Counted from the stretch's first letter, positions 45,691 to 54,999 are shown. The stretch: 64,000 nucleotides of DNA from Bacteroidales bacterium H3 (GCA_001701135.1 DAAN01000003.1:62001-126000), one strand, 5' to 3'. Notes: generated from the letters alone by a model not told the origin. Translations and numbers: made by a program.

Positions 45691-46908
45691 ATGTATATGG
45701 AGCTGATACCTCGTCCGCAGTATATAGAAAAGATAGCAGGCCTGATAAATCGCAGCATGATGTTGATCCTTGTGGGGCAACGCCGTGTGGGAAAGAGCAA
45801 GGTGCTCGAACTGTTTAAAGAATGGCTGAAACAGAATCGTCAGAAAGCGAACGTTGTATATATAAATAAGGAATTTCAGGAGTTCCGCGACATCGCGACG
45901 GCAGAGCAGCTCTATGATTATGTAATCTCCCGGATGCCTGAAGGTGGTGAGAATTATCTTCTGATAGATGAGGTGCAGGATGTGGAAAATTATGAGAACG
46001 CACTGCGGAGCCTGCATGCTGAAAACCGATGTCAGGTGATTGCAACCGGAAGCAATGCATATATATTTTCCAGCGAGCTGGGCACGCGACTGGCAGGGCG
46101 CTATATTGAGATAAAAATATACAATCTCTCCTACCTCGAGTTTTTGAGGTTCCACAACATGGAGGACAGCGAACGGGCACTCATGCATTATCTGATAATG
46201 GGCGGTCTGCCTGGCTTACTCGCATTTAAACCAGAGGAAAAGTCGCAGATAAACGACTATCTGGAGGGCGTTTATAATACTGTTCTCGTAAAGGATATTG
46301 TCAGCAGGGAAAAGGTGCGAAATGTCACACAACTCGAGAATGTGATACGCTATGTCGCCGACAACATCGGTAAGCCTGTCTCCGTCGCCAATATTGTAAG
46401 GTTCCTGACCTCCAAAGGTGAAAAGATCAGCGACGAGACGGTTTCAAACTATCTCAAATATCTTCGTGACTCGTTCCTCGCAATTCCTGTAAAGCGTTTC
46501 GATATTCATGGCAAACTGCTCCTTGAAACGAACAGCAAGCTCTATTTCTCTGACCATGGTATCCGTAATCATCTCTGCGAACCGGACATCAGAGGCAGTA
46601 TTGAAAAAGTGATGGAGAATGTGGTGTGGAACCATCTCCGCAGGCAGGGGTTTGACGTCACGGTCGGCATACTGCGTGCCGGAGAGATTGATTTTGTCGC
46701 GACAAGGGCAGAACAGCGGATCTATGTGCAGGTGACATATCTCCTTGCTTCCGACGAAACGGTCAAACGTGAGTTCGGGAATCTCGCCGCTATTCAGGAC
46801 AATTATCCGAAGTATGTGGTTTCGATGGATCCCCTCTGCGGAGGCTTCGGGGAATATCCCGGCATACGCCATATCAATCTCCGCGATTTCCTCAAAACTA
46901 ACTTATAA
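45691..46908 (+). CDS. AAA_14/DUF4143 family ATPase
   Basis: 405 residues from the ATG at 45691 (a second ATG at 45697 gives 403). Walker A is VGQRRVGKSKVL, Walker B is YLLIDEVQDV and sensor I is VIATGSNAY. A winged-helix segment (PVSVANIVRFLTSKGEKISD) and the C-terminal DUF4143 nuclease-like region (GILRAGEIDFVATRAEQRIY) follow. Members are numerous in gut Bacteroidales; the function is unproven. The DUF4143 end has the E-x-D-F and Y-Q/VxYL pattern of restriction-like folds. It is in an AT-richer island beside HigBA. Confidence 0.88.
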   Translation: MYMELIPRPQYIEKIAGLINRSMMLILVGQRRVGKSKVLELFKEWLKQNRQKANVVYINKEFQEFRDIATAEQLYDYVISRMPEGGENYLLIDEVQDVENYENALRSLHAENRCQVIATGSNAYIFSSELGTRLAGRYIEIKIYNLSYLEFLRFHNMEDSERALMHYLIMGGLPGLLAFKPEEKSQINDYLEGVYNTVLVKDIVSREKVRNVTQLENVIRYVADNIGKPVSVANIVRFLTSKGEKISDETVSNYLKYLRDSFLAIPVKRFDIHGKLLLETNSKLYFSDHGIRNHLCEPDIRGSIEKVMENVVWNHLRRQGFDVTVGILRAGEIDFVATRAEQRIYVQVTYLLASDETVKREFGNLAAIQDNYPKYVVSMDPLCGGFGEYPGIRHINLRDFLKTNL

Positions 46909-46957
46909 CAATAGTTTTTCATCTTCACAAATTTGTGAAGATGAAAAACTATTGTTA
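46906..46957. repeat. Perfect 52-base palindrome over the HigBA promoter
   Basis: The 26-base arms (46906-46931 and 46932-46957) are exact inverses with no loop; the centre reads TTCACAAATTTGTGAA. It begins at the ATPase stop codon TAA, contains the -33 box at its centre and runs into the -7 box. It is likely the operator bound by HigA and could also act as a terminator for the ATPase gene. Confidence 0.9.
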
Positions 46958-46963
46958 ACTTTG
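46932..46963 (+). promoter_or_regulatory. Promoter of the higBA operon
   Basis: TTTG at 46932-46935 and TAACTTTG at 46956-46963, exactly 20 bases apart, the full Bacteroidetes form. The ATG follows at 46979. Confidence 0.85.
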
Positions 46964-46978
46964 CATCATTATAAAAAT

Positions 46979-47296
46979 ATGATAGTCACCTTTGATAAAG
47001 AATACTTAAAGGAATTATACGAAAGCGGAAAGTCAAAGGATAAAAAGCACCGCTTTCAACCTGAGATAGTCAAGCGTTATAAACGTTGTATAGACTACCT
47101 CAAATGGGCTTCATCCAAAGAAGCGCTCTTCCCAATTAATTCTTTAAGATTCGAGGCGTTAGAAGGCGATAAGAGAGGCATGTTTTCTGTAAGCGTGAAT
47201 GATAAGTATCGTATTGAATTTACTCTGAATGAGACTGCCGAAGAATCTTCTCTTACGATTTGTAATATTGTTGAACTTTCAAACCATTATGATTGA
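46979..47296 (+). CDS. higB: HigB-type toxin (RelE/ParE superfamily)
   Basis: 105 residues from the ATG at 46979, set by the promoter. The sequence has the HigB/killer-protein pattern: FDKEYLKELYESGKSKDKK, LRFEALEGDKRGMFSVSVN and DKYRIEFTLN. HigB toxins cut mRNA on the ribosome. It is the first gene of the operon and overlaps the antitoxin by 8 bases, the reversed toxin-first order typical of HigBA. Confidence 0.9.
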   Translation: MIVTFDKEYLKELYESGKSKDKKHRFQPEIVKRYKRCIDYLKWASSKEALFPINSLRFEALEGDKRGMFSVSVNDKYRIEFTLNETAEESSLTICNIVELSNHYD

Positions 47297-47642
47297 TATG
47301 ATAACGCTCGCCAATATAGATCCGGCTATGATTGCCAATAATCTTACTCCATTTGAACCGACTCATCCCGGAGAACTTATCCGTGACGAGCTGGAAGCCC
47401 GTAATCTCTCGCAGGTGAAGCTTGCGAATCAAATCGGTGTTTCTCCCTCGCTACTCAACGAAGTTATCAACGGTAAACGCGCGGTGAATACTGAATTGGC
47501 TCTATTGTTGGAAGCTGCTTTTGGAATTGAAGCCGAGCTATTTTTGAAACTACAGAGTGATTATAATATGCAAGTTGCTAAATCTGATTCTTCTTTGATG
47601 AGCCGACTTGCAAAGATCCGCAAGATAGCTGCAGTTCTTTGA
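47289..47642 (+). CDS. higA: HigA-type antitoxin (XRE family)
   Basis: 117 residues from the ATG at 47289; the ATG at 47298 is a second option. The helix-turn-helix lies in LSQVKLANQIGVSPSLLNEV, preceded by the HigA signature HPGELIRDELEARN. It should neutralise HigB and repress the operon through the palindrome. The next gene, ybaK, begins two bases after its stop. Confidence 0.92.
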   Translation: MIDMITLANIDPAMIANNLTPFEPTHPGELIRDELEARNLSQVKLANQIGVSPSLLNEVINGKRAVNTELALLLEAAFGIEAELFLKLQSDYNMQVAKSDSSLMSRLAKIRKIAAVL

Positions 47643-47644
47643 AT

Positions 47645-48157
47645 ATGAGCAAGAAATCGAAAGGGGGCGCTGGTCCCGAGAAAACGAATGCGGCACGTCT
47701 GCTCGACAAGGCGGGGGTGAATTACCGGCTTGTGCCTTATGAGGTGGACGAGAACGACCTCTCGGCGGTGCATGTGGCCGCTACACTCGGCGAGGATATT
47801 GACCTGGTATACAAGACTCTGGTGCTCCACAGCGAGCCGATGAAGGCCGGGCAATATTTCGTGTGCGTGGTGCCGGGCGCTGCCGAGGTCGACCTCAAGA
47901 AGGCGGCCCGCGCCGCCGGCTATAAGAAGGTGGAGATGCTGGCGATGAAGGAGCTGCTCGGCGTCACCGGCTATATCCGCGGCGGCTGCTCGCCTGTGGG
48001 GCTGAAGAAGCCTTACCCCATATTCATCCAGGAGGATGCTCTCGCCCACGACCGCATTTTCATCTCGGCCGGCCAGCGCGGACTGCAGTTCGAGCTGTCG
48101 CCCGCCGACCTTGTGGCATATAGCGGCGCCACTGCCGCCGACCTTGTCAAAGAGTGA
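47645..48157 (+). CDS. ybaK: YbaK/EbsC family Cys-tRNA(Pro) deacylase
   Basis: 170 residues from the ATG at 47645. The YbaK fold motifs are DENDLSAVHVAATLG, YKTLVLHS and GYIRGGCSPVGLKKPYPIF; the conserved Lys in KTLVL is the catalytic one. It hydrolyses mischarged Cys-tRNA(Pro). Base composition changes sharply here from AT-richer (toxin-antitoxin) to GC-rich. The two-base gap means it may now be read from the HigBA promoter. Confidence 0.95.
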   Translation: MSKKSKGGAGPEKTNAARLLDKAGVNYRLVPYEVDENDLSAVHVAATLGEDIDLVYKTLVLHSEPMKAGQYFVCVVPGAAEVDLKKAARAAGYKKVEMLAMKELLGVTGYIRGGCSPVGLKKPYPIFIQEDALAHDRIFISAGQRGLQFELSPADLVAYSGATAADLVKE

Positions 48158-48226
48158 CATCACACACCAACGCGCCATCATTTATCATCACACCAACACA
48201 CACCATCACGCAAACTCATCGCATCT

Positions 48227-49315
48227 ATGAATACTTTCGGAAATATCTACCGCCTGACATCGTTCGGCGAATCGCATGGCCGCGCTATCGGCGGCGTCAT
48301 CGACGGCATCCCCGCCGGCACTGTCCTGTCGCTTAAGGCGTTGCAGGAGGCTCTTGACCGACGCCGCCCCGGAGCGTCGGCACAGGTGACACAGAGACGT
48401 GAACCTGACCATGTGGAGATCCTGTCGGGCCTGATGGCGCTCTGCGAAGGAGAACTGGCGGGATTGACCGACGACACCGATACCGTGGTGGCATTAGGCA
48501 CGCCGATAGGATTCATGGTGCGCAACACCGACCAGCATTCGCAGGCCTACGACAACATTCGCGAACTATATCGTCCGAACCATGCCGATTTCACCTACGA
48601 CCGCAAATATGGTCTGCGCGACTGGCGCGGCGGTGGCCGCAGCTCGGGCCGCGAGACCATCAGCCGTGTGGTGGCCGGCTCCTTTGCCGAGCAGGCGCTT
48701 CGCCCCTTAGGCATATCGTTTACGGCCAAAGTGACGGAAATAGGGGGATCGGCCGATCCGTCGCAATTTGCCGCCATTATCGACGAGTGCCGCGCCAAAG
48801 GGGATTCCGTCGGCGGGGTGGTGACGGCCACTGTCACCGGACTGCCGGCCGGACTGGGCGAGCCTACCTTTGCCAAGTTGCAACAGATGCTGGCGTCGGC
48901 CATGTTCTCTATCGGCGGTGTGCATGGATTCGAGTATGGCGACGGTTTCGCTCTCTCGGGCATGCGTGGCACCGCGGCGGCCGACCTGATGGATGCCGGC
49001 GGGTGGCGCAGCAACCATTGTGGCGGAATCCTCGGAGGAATCTCCAACGGACAGCCCGTGACGATGCGCGTGGCGTTCAAACCCACTCCGTCGGTCAGCG
49101 TTGAACTTCCCACGCTCGACACCTGTGGCCGCGAGACCACACTCTGCACCAAAGGTCGGCATGATCCCTGCATCGCCATCCGCGGATGCGAAGTAGTGCG
49201 TGCTATGGCTGCAATGACCATTTTCGATGCCCGGCTTATGAATCTTTCGGCCAAATCCAACGTCTCCGGATCATATTCCCGCGACCGGTTCGATCCCCCG
49301 TGTCCCTGCGAATAA
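48227..49315 (+). CDS. aroC: Chorismate synthase
   Basis: 362 residues. The signature regions are GESHGRAIGGVIDG, RPNHADFTYDRKYG, RDWRGGGRSSGRETISRVVA and IRGCEVVRAMAAM. It makes chorismate from EPSP with reduced FMN, the last step of the shikimate pathway. The 69-base gap before it is CA-rich simple sequence with no promoter box. Confidence 0.97.
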   Translation: MNTFGNIYRLTSFGESHGRAIGGVIDGIPAGTVLSLKALQEALDRRRPGASAQVTQRREPDHVEILSGLMALCEGELAGLTDDTDTVVALGTPIGFMVRNTDQHSQAYDNIRELYRPNHADFTYDRKYGLRDWRGGGRSSGRETISRVVAGSFAEQALRPLGISFTAKVTEIGGSADPSQFAAIIDECRAKGDSVGGVVTATVTGLPAGLGEPTFAKLQQMLASAMFSIGGVHGFEYGDGFALSGMRGTAAADLMDAGGWRSNHCGGILGGISNGQPVTMRVAFKPTPSVSVELPTLDTCGRETTLCTKGRHDPCIAIRGCEVVRAMAAMTIFDARLMNLSAKSNVSGSYSRDRFDPPCPCE

Positions 49316-49325
49316 TCTCTACGAG

Positions 49326-50240
49326 ATGGGACGATACTACCGCGACTATGCCGACTTTCTCGCCGACCGTTTCCCCGGCCGTAAAATGCAGAAACTCACA
49401 GTTGATGCCGGTTTTTCGTGTCCCAACCGCGACGGCTCGCTGTCGCGAGGCGGGTGCTCCTATTGCAACAACAGTTCATTCTCGCCGATGACCGATGGCA
49501 GCGGACGCACGCATCTGTCGGTGACGGAGCAGATTGCGCGTGGCCGCGATTTTTTCGGGAGGAAATATCCCGATATGGGTTATCTGGCCTATTTTCAGAG
49601 TTATACCAATACTCACGGAGAACTCGACCGGCTGTTGGCGCTCTACGACGAGGCCCTGGCGGCTCCGGGTGTGGAGGGGCTTGTGATCGGCACCCGTCCC
49701 GACTGTCTCCCCGAGCCACTGCTCGACGCACTGGGCGATCGGCGCGAACGGGGCGCCCGCATCATGATCGAGCTTGGCGCCGAATCGTCGCACGATGCCA
49801 CCCTAAGCCGCGTAAACCGATGCCATACATGGGGATGCGTGGAGAATGCCGTGATGCGGCTTAAAAGCCGGGCGATACCAGTGGGGCTACATCTGATAAT
49901 GGGGCTGCCCGGCGAGTCGCGCCCGATGATGCTCGAGACAGTGCGCCGCGCCGCCGCCCTGAAACCCGAAACAATCAAATTCCATCAGTTGCAGATTGTT
50001 GAAGGCTCGGCGCTTGCCCGGCAATATGCCGCCGACAGCAGTTGTGTGTCGTTGTTCACGCCGGAGGAGTATCTCGATCTGTGTGTCGGGATAGTGGGAC
50101 TGATGAACCTTCTTGCGCCGGAGACGGCAATAGACCGCTTTACATCGTCGGCGCCGGCCGATCTGTTGGTGGCGCCCAGGTGGGGATTGAAGAACTATCA
50201 GTTTGTGAATCTGCTTCACCGCCGCCTCGCCGGCAAGTGA
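49326..50240 (+). CDS. Radical SAM protein, TIGR01212/YhcC family
   Basis: 304 residues, 10 bases after aroC. The cluster-binding cysteines are in CPNRDGSLSRGGCSYC, with the long first spacing typical of this family, and the GFSCPNRDG start and YFQSYTNTHGELDRL follow. The role of YhcC-type proteins is not settled. It is unrelated to the maturase at 60898. Confidence 0.9.
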   Translation: MGRYYRDYADFLADRFPGRKMQKLTVDAGFSCPNRDGSLSRGGCSYCNNSSFSPMTDGSGRTHLSVTEQIARGRDFFGRKYPDMGYLAYFQSYTNTHGELDRLLALYDEALAAPGVEGLVIGTRPDCLPEPLLDALGDRRERGARIMIELGAESSHDATLSRVNRCHTWGCVENAVMRLKSRAIPVGLHLIMGLPGESRPMMLETVRRAAALKPETIKFHQLQIVEGSALARQYAADSSCVSLFTPEEYLDLCVGIVGLMNLLAPETAIDRFTSSAPADLLVAPRWGLKNYQFVNLLHRRLAGK

Positions 50241-50285
50241 TTACGGCGGGACGGCGGTGGCAGAAGAGTCAGAGCTTCGTGGGGG

Positions 50286-52742
50286 TCAGCGCACGGGGAT
50301 GGTGAGCGTGGCGGGTTTGAGACCGGGCGAGGTGGCGCGCACGGTCACTTCGCCGGGGTTGTCGGCGCTGCGGACTATCATGGTGGCGGCGCCGGAGAAT
50401 AGTTTCATTTCAGGATTCTGGAACGGGAGCAGACACTTGGGGTCGCCGTTGGCAGTGGCCTCGAAAGTGCCGGCACCTTTCACGGCGAATTTCACCATAT
50501 TCTCGGCTGTGGGCACTATGTTGCCATCCTTGTCGGCAACCTGCACTGTGACATAAAGCAGATCGTCGCCGTCGGCTTTGAGCTGACGGGTGTTGGCTGG
50601 TGTGAGCACGATGTGGTGCGGTTTCCCTGCGGTGCGGACAATCTTCTCGGCCACGGGATTCCCCGCGGCGTCGTATGCCACCACTTTCAGCTCGCCCGGT
50701 TCATAACGGGTGTCCATCCACATCAGACGGTAGCGGTTGTAGTAGGAGGAATTGTTTTTCTCGCGCACACCCTGGCTGCGGCCGTTGATGAAGAGTTCGG
50801 CCTTGGGGTAGTTGGTGTAGACGAATACCGGAGTGATTTCGCCCTCGCGTCCCTTCCAGTTCCAGTGAGGGAGCACATGCAGAGTGGTGTCGGCGGTATT
50901 CCACTGCGAGCGGTAGAGATAATAGCGGTCTTTGGGTATCGATGCCAGGTCGATGATGCCGAACATAGAGCTGTGGTTGGGCCAGCAGTTGGTGTCGTAG
51001 GGGGTAGGCTCGCCGAGATAGTCGAATCCGGTCCAGACAAACTGGCCGACAAGCCACTGGTCGTCTTCGTCGTGGGCGAAATCGATGTCGGGGGTGTTGG
51101 ACCACCAGCAGCACTCGTTGTCGTAGCTGTTTGACTGGTTGTCGGGGTGCATGGCCGTGTTGCGGCAGTCGTCGCCGGGAATCACCACGGGGAAATGATA
51201 TACGCCGCGCGACGAGACGGTCGAGGCGGTTTCCGAGCCTAGGATTATTTTCTGCGGCAGGGTGTTGTGGTGCGATTCGTAGTCGCGGGGCTTGTAGTTG
51301 AAGCCGGGGATGTCGAGCGCGGCGGCATAGCCGTTCTCGACCGTGATGTGATTAGCGTTAATGCCTGCGGTGAAGGGGCGGGTGGGGTCGAGCTCGTGCA
51401 CCAGATTGCCCAGCATGGTGATTTCGCGTATCCCCTGTTCGCCCCACTGCGAAGGCACCTCGTTGCCGATCGACCACATCACCACCGAGGGATTGTTGCG
51501 ATAGTGGCGTATCATGTTGGTCATGTCGCGTTCGGCCCATTCGTTGAACACCTTGCCATAGCCGTTGGGCGATTTTGGGTCGAAGCCCCAGTCGTCAAAG
51601 GGTTCCACCATCAGCATAATACCCATTTCGTCGCAAAGTTCCACGAGTTCGGGTGCGGGCATGTTGTGCGAGGTGCGGATGGCGTTGGCGCCCATATCCT
51701 TGAGGAGTTCGAGCTGATGGCGCAGCGCCGAACGGTTGATGGCGGCGCCGAGGGGGCCGAGGTCGTGGTGGTTGCACACGCCTTTGAATTTAGTCTTTTT
51801 GCCGTTGAGGAAAAATCCCTTTTCAGGAATATATTCCACCGACCGGATGCCGAAGCGGGTGTCGTAGGTGTCGACCTGTTTCCCGTCGACGCTGAGGGTG
51901 GTGCGGGCGGTGTAGAGGGCGGGAGTCTCGGGGCTCCAAAGCTCGGGACGGTCAACAATGAAATTCTGCGAGAATTTCTGCCCGCGGGGAGTGTAGAACG
52001 ACTTGTTGGTCGCCACTACGCGGCCCTGGGGATTGAGAATGTCGGTGACCACGTCGATTTTTTTGCCGTAAGGATCGCGGGGGAGGCGTTCTCCGCCGTT
52101 GATTTCCATCTCAAGATGCACGGAGGCATATTCGGGGGTTACCTTCGGCGTGGTGACGTAAGTGCCCCACACGGGGATGTGCACGCGGTCGGTGGTGATC
52201 AGGTGCACATTGCGGTATAGGCCGGCACCGGGATACCATCGCGAAGCCTGCGTGAAGTTTTCGAGGTCGACCTGCAGGGTGTTTTCGCCCGGACGCAGGT
52301 CGCGGTTGTCGAGGTCGACGTAAAATGAGTTGTAGCCGTAGGGCCAGGCTGCCACTTTCTTGCCGTTGACAGTGACCTGTGCATTGCTCATGGCGCCGTC
52401 GAAGAGGATGGTGAAGGCTCTGCCTGTGGTGTCGGGAATATTGAAGGTGCGGCGGTAGACACCCTTGCCGATGAATGGCAGACCGCCGGTGCGGCCAGTC
52501 TTGAGCGATTTCTCCGTCTCGAGGTTCTGCTCGATGAGCACCTCCTGAATGTCGTTCTTGATGTCGAACGGACCGTAGATGGCCCAGTCGTGTGGCACCC
52601 TCACATTCTGCCAGGCCGGAGCGCCGTCGGCGGTGCCGCGGGCGAATTGCCAGCCGTCGGTGAGGGTGACTGATGTGCGCTGCGCGTCGGAAGCCATTAC
52701 GGCTGTGGCTGCAATCAGCATGGAGGTCAGTAGTTTTTTCAT
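50286..52742 (-). CDS. Glycoside hydrolase family 2 beta-galactosidase-like enzyme
   Basis: 818 residues with a signal peptide (LLTSMLIAATAVMASDAQ). The sugar-binding jelly roll (residues about 25-180), an immunoglobulin-like domain and the TIM barrel follow; the acid/base Glu is in VVMWSIGNEVPSQWG and the nucleophile Glu in ILGSETASTVS. The C-terminal 220 residues are DUF4982 and Ig-like modules. It should act on beta-linked galactosides or related glycans in the periplasm. No SusCD pair is adjacent. Confidence 0.94.
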   Translation of the reverse strand: MKKLLTSMLIAATAVMASDAQRTSVTLTDGWQFARGTADGAPAWQNVRVPHDWAIYGPFDIKNDIQEVLIEQNLETEKSLKTGRTGGLPFIGKGVYRRTFNIPDTTGRAFTILFDGAMSNAQVTVNGKKVAAWPYGYNSFYVDLDNRDLRPGENTLQVDLENFTQASRWYPGAGLYRNVHLITTDRVHIPVWGTYVTTPKVTPEYASVHLEMEINGGERLPRDPYGKKIDVVTDILNPQGRVVATNKSFYTPRGQKFSQNFIVDRPELWSPETPALYTARTTLSVDGKQVDTYDTRFGIRSVEYIPEKGFFLNGKKTKFKGVCNHHDLGPLGAAINRSALRHQLELLKDMGANAIRTSHNMPAPELVELCDEMGIMLMVEPFDDWGFDPKSPNGYGKVFNEWAERDMTNMIRHYRNNPSVVMWSIGNEVPSQWGEQGIREITMLGNLVHELDPTRPFTAGINANHITVENGYAAALDIPGFNYKPRDYESHHNTLPQKIILGSETASTVSSRGVYHFPVVIPGDDCRNTAMHPDNQSNSYDNECCWWSNTPDIDFAHDEDDQWLVGQFVWTGFDYLGEPTPYDTNCWPNHSSMFGIIDLASIPKDRYYLYRSQWNTADTTLHVLPHWNWKGREGEITPVFVYTNYPKAELFINGRSQGVREKNNSSYYNRYRLMWMDTRYEPGELKVVAYDAAGNPVAEKIVRTAGKPHHIVLTPANTRQLKADGDDLLYVTVQVADKDGNIVPTAENMVKFAVKGAGTFEATANGDPKCLLPFQNPEMKLFSGAATMIVRSADNPGEVTVRATSPGLKPATLTIPVR

Positions 52743-52830
52743 GTCTCTGTTTGGTTATGATGCTGTCGTTTAGTTGTTAGATTCAAGGAAATGGCACGAT
52801 GGAGTCATGGCATCGGCCCGGTGGCTGATT

Positions 52831-53202
52831 CTACTCCATGAACACGAAGTATACGGCCAGGATCAGGCATAGGAATGCCGCGAAATGATTCCAGTGGAGT
52901 GCTTCGCCGCGGAAAAAGAACACGGTGAACACCGTGAAGACCATAAGCGTGATAGCCTCCTGGATTACCTTGAGCTGCATCAGCGAGAAAGCGCCGCCGT
53001 TGCCCAGGTAACCATAGCGGTTGGCAGGCACCTGACAGGCATATTCAAGCAGCGCGATACCCCACGATACGAGTATCACGATATATAAAGGAGTGTTGGC
53101 TGTGAACACGCCCGACTGCTGAAGCTTCAGATGGCCATACCAGGCGAATGTCATGAATATGTTCGACACCACCAGAAGCAATATGGTAATCCAGCCGTTC
53201 AT
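52831..53202 (-). CDS. DMT-family small membrane protein (DUF486)
   Basis: 123 residues with four predicted membrane helices and the DUF486 start WITILLLVVSNIFMTFAWYG. It has EYACQVPANRYGY, typical of the family. It resembles half of a drug/metabolite transporter and probably works as a dimer; substrate unknown. A full promoter lies upstream. Confidence 0.9.
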   Translation of the reverse strand: MNGWITILLLVVSNIFMTFAWYGHLKLQQSGVFTANTPLYIVILVSWGIALLEYACQVPANRYGYLGNGGAFSLMQLKVIQEAITLMVFTVFTVFFFRGEALHWNHFAAFLCLILAVYFVFME

Positions 53203-53230
53203 TTAAGTAACTGTTCCAAATTATTTTGTG

Positions 53231-53262
53231 CAAAGTTAGGTTTTTTTTGCAAGGGGAGCAAA
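53231..53262 (-). promoter_or_regulatory. Promoter of the DUF486 gene
   Basis: On the minus strand TTTG (53262-53259) and TAACTTTG (53238-53231) are exactly 20 bases apart; the ATG is at 53202. Confidence 0.8.
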
Positions 53263-53332
53263 CAATTGGTGTTACAAAGATGTTTCAAAAGTAGCTGCAA
53301 GGCAGCATTCTACGATTCAACTATACATTATT

Positions 53333-53902
53333 ATGAAAACCGGACAGATCAGACGAAGCTTTTTAGGCTCTGCGCTTGCATTGATTTTCTGCGGCGCGGC
53401 GCTTGACGCACCTCTGCACGCCGAGGAGGCGGTGTCGGAGAGCATGCCCGTGGTTAAAGAGAGTGTAGCCGCGCGCCTGGCCAGAGAGTATCGTGGCGTC
53501 GGACCCGTGGAGGCCGGTTCGGTGACTTTTGATCAGCTGCCGTCGAAGACCCGCAAGTTTCTGCGCAAGCATTGCAACGGACGTGCGGTGGTGCGGTGCG
53601 ACAAGGTGTTCACCACCGGACAATATAATCTGGAGCTTGCCGACGGCATCCGCTTCGAGTTCGATAAAAAGGGGAATGTGATTGAGACGGTGGCTCCCGA
53701 GGGATATTCGCTGGCGCGTCCGCTGCTCCGCGCGGTGGTGCCGGGCAAATTTTATCATCTGTTGATTCACAACGGTCTGGATCAGTGTGTCGACCGGGTG
53801 GAGCACACTGCCGACAAATATCGCGTCGATGTCGACGACCCTGTGTTCTCGTCGGTGCTATATGGCAAGGATGGAGTCCTCACACTCGTAACGTCCGATT
53901 AA
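53333..53902 (+). CDS. Exported PepSY-like protein (DUF2874 type)
   Basis: 189 residues. A signal peptide (to about LHAEE) is followed by a PepSY-like repeat with the Bacteroidetes pattern FDQLPSKTRKFLRKH, YNLELADGIRFEFDKKGN and a second half-repeat (RYRVDV-like). Such small periplasmic proteins are common in this group; the function is unknown. Confidence 0.75.
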   Translation: MKTGQIRRSFLGSALALIFCGAALDAPLHAEEAVSESMPVVKESVAARLAREYRGVGPVEAGSVTFDQLPSKTRKFLRKHCNGRAVVRCDKVFTTGQYNLELADGIRFEFDKKGNVIETVAPEGYSLARPLLRAVVPGKFYHLLIHNGLDQCVDRVEHTADKYRVDVDDPVFSSVLYGKDGVLTLVTSD

Positions 53903-53964
53903 ACCGCTGTTGTCAGCGATTGCCTTTTTCCTTTCCCTTTATCTTAATTTATCACAGTTTTGGT

Positions 53965-53992
53965 CGGAGGTTGGAAAACCTCCGTTCCACAG
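53965..53992 (+). repeat. GGAA-hairpin/CCACAG family element, copy 3
   Basis: CGGAGGTT-GGAA-AACCTCCG (53965-53984) is an 8-base-pair stem, followed by CCACAG at 53987. The third base pair of the core is A/T instead of C/G, changed on both sides. Confidence 0.8.
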
Positions 53993-54032
53993 CTCCCATC
54001 GGTGTTTACTTGACGACGGCAGGAAACCGCCT

Positions 54033-54977
54033 CTAAACAAGCCGGCTGAGGATGGCCGGGAGGAGCGGCCCGGAGGTGGGGAGCCAGATCACCGACGGGT
54101 CGCGGCGCAGCCATGTCAGCTGCTTTTTGGCGTAGACGCGGGTATTTTTCTGTATGCGGGCCACGGCTGTTGCGAGGTCCATTTCTCCATCGAAACAGGC
54201 AAACAGTTCTTTGTAGCCTACGGTGTTGAGGGCATTGAGCACCGGATGCCCGGCTTTGGCGTGTCGCAGGGGATATACCCGGCGGGCCTCGTCGAGCAAT
54301 CCGGCCTCCATCATGGCGTCGACGCGGCGGTTTATGCGGTCGAACAGCTCCTCGCGGGGCATGTCGATGGCGAATTTGAGGATGCGGAAAGGGCGTCGGC
54401 GCGTCCGTCCGGTGATCAGCGACGAATAGGGGCGCCCGGCCTGCATGGTCACTTCGAGAGCGTGCACAAGCCGCTTGTGGTTCTTCAGGTCGGGGGTGGT
54501 GCGGAGAAATTCGGGGTCAAGCTGTTGCAGACGGGCTATTACGCCGTCGAGCCCCTCAGTGTCGAGAATGGCGTAGGCGGCGCGGCGGTTGGGCTCCGAT
54601 ACGGTGGGGAGGGCGTCAATGCCGCGGCACACGGCATCGATATACATCATGGATCCGCCGGCCATCACGGCGCGGGATCCGCACCGGCTGAAAATGCCGG
54701 GGAGCGTCTGCATTACGTCCTCCTCGAACTGCGCGGCGGAATAATATTGGTCGAGTGCAAGCGTGCCGACGAAATGGTGCGGCACGGCGGCGAGCTGGTC
54801 GGCCGACGGCGGCGCCGTGCCGACGGTAAGGTCGCGATAGAGCTGACGGGAGTCGGCTGAAATGATTTCCGTGCTGAGAGCCTGCGCCAGCTCGACGGCA
54901 AGAGCCGTCTTGCCCGAGGCGGTGGCTCCGGTGACAATTACGAGGGTGTCGCTGTTGTTTGGTGTGGCGCTCTCCAC
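54033..54977 (-). CDS. miaA: tRNA dimethylallyltransferase
   Basis: 314 residues. The Walker A motif GATASGKTALAVELA, the ISADSRQLYRDL motif and the VGTAPPS region identify MiaA, which adds a dimethylallyl group to A37 of tRNAs reading codons that start with U. It is 22 bases after pepT on the minus strand and may share its transcript. Confidence 0.96.
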   Translation of the reverse strand: MESATPNNSDTLVIVTGATASGKTALAVELAQALSTEIISADSRQLYRDLTVGTAPPSADQLAAVPHHFVGTLALDQYYSAAQFEEDVMQTLPGIFSRCGSRAVMAGGSMMYIDAVCRGIDALPTVSEPNRRAAYAILDTEGLDGVIARLQQLDPEFLRTTPDLKNHKRLVHALEVTMQAGRPYSSLITGRTRRRPFRILKFAIDMPREELFDRINRRVDAMMEAGLLDEARRVYPLRHAKAGHPVLNALNTVGYKELFACFDGEMDLATAVARIQKNTRVYAKKQLTWLRRDPSVIWLPTSGPLLPAILSRLV

Positions 54978-54999
54978 AAATGCAGGAAGCCGACGGATG

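Noticed and set aside
48158..48226. CA-rich simple sequence before aroC
   Set aside because: No repeat unit, hairpin or promoter box; treated as ordinary spacer.
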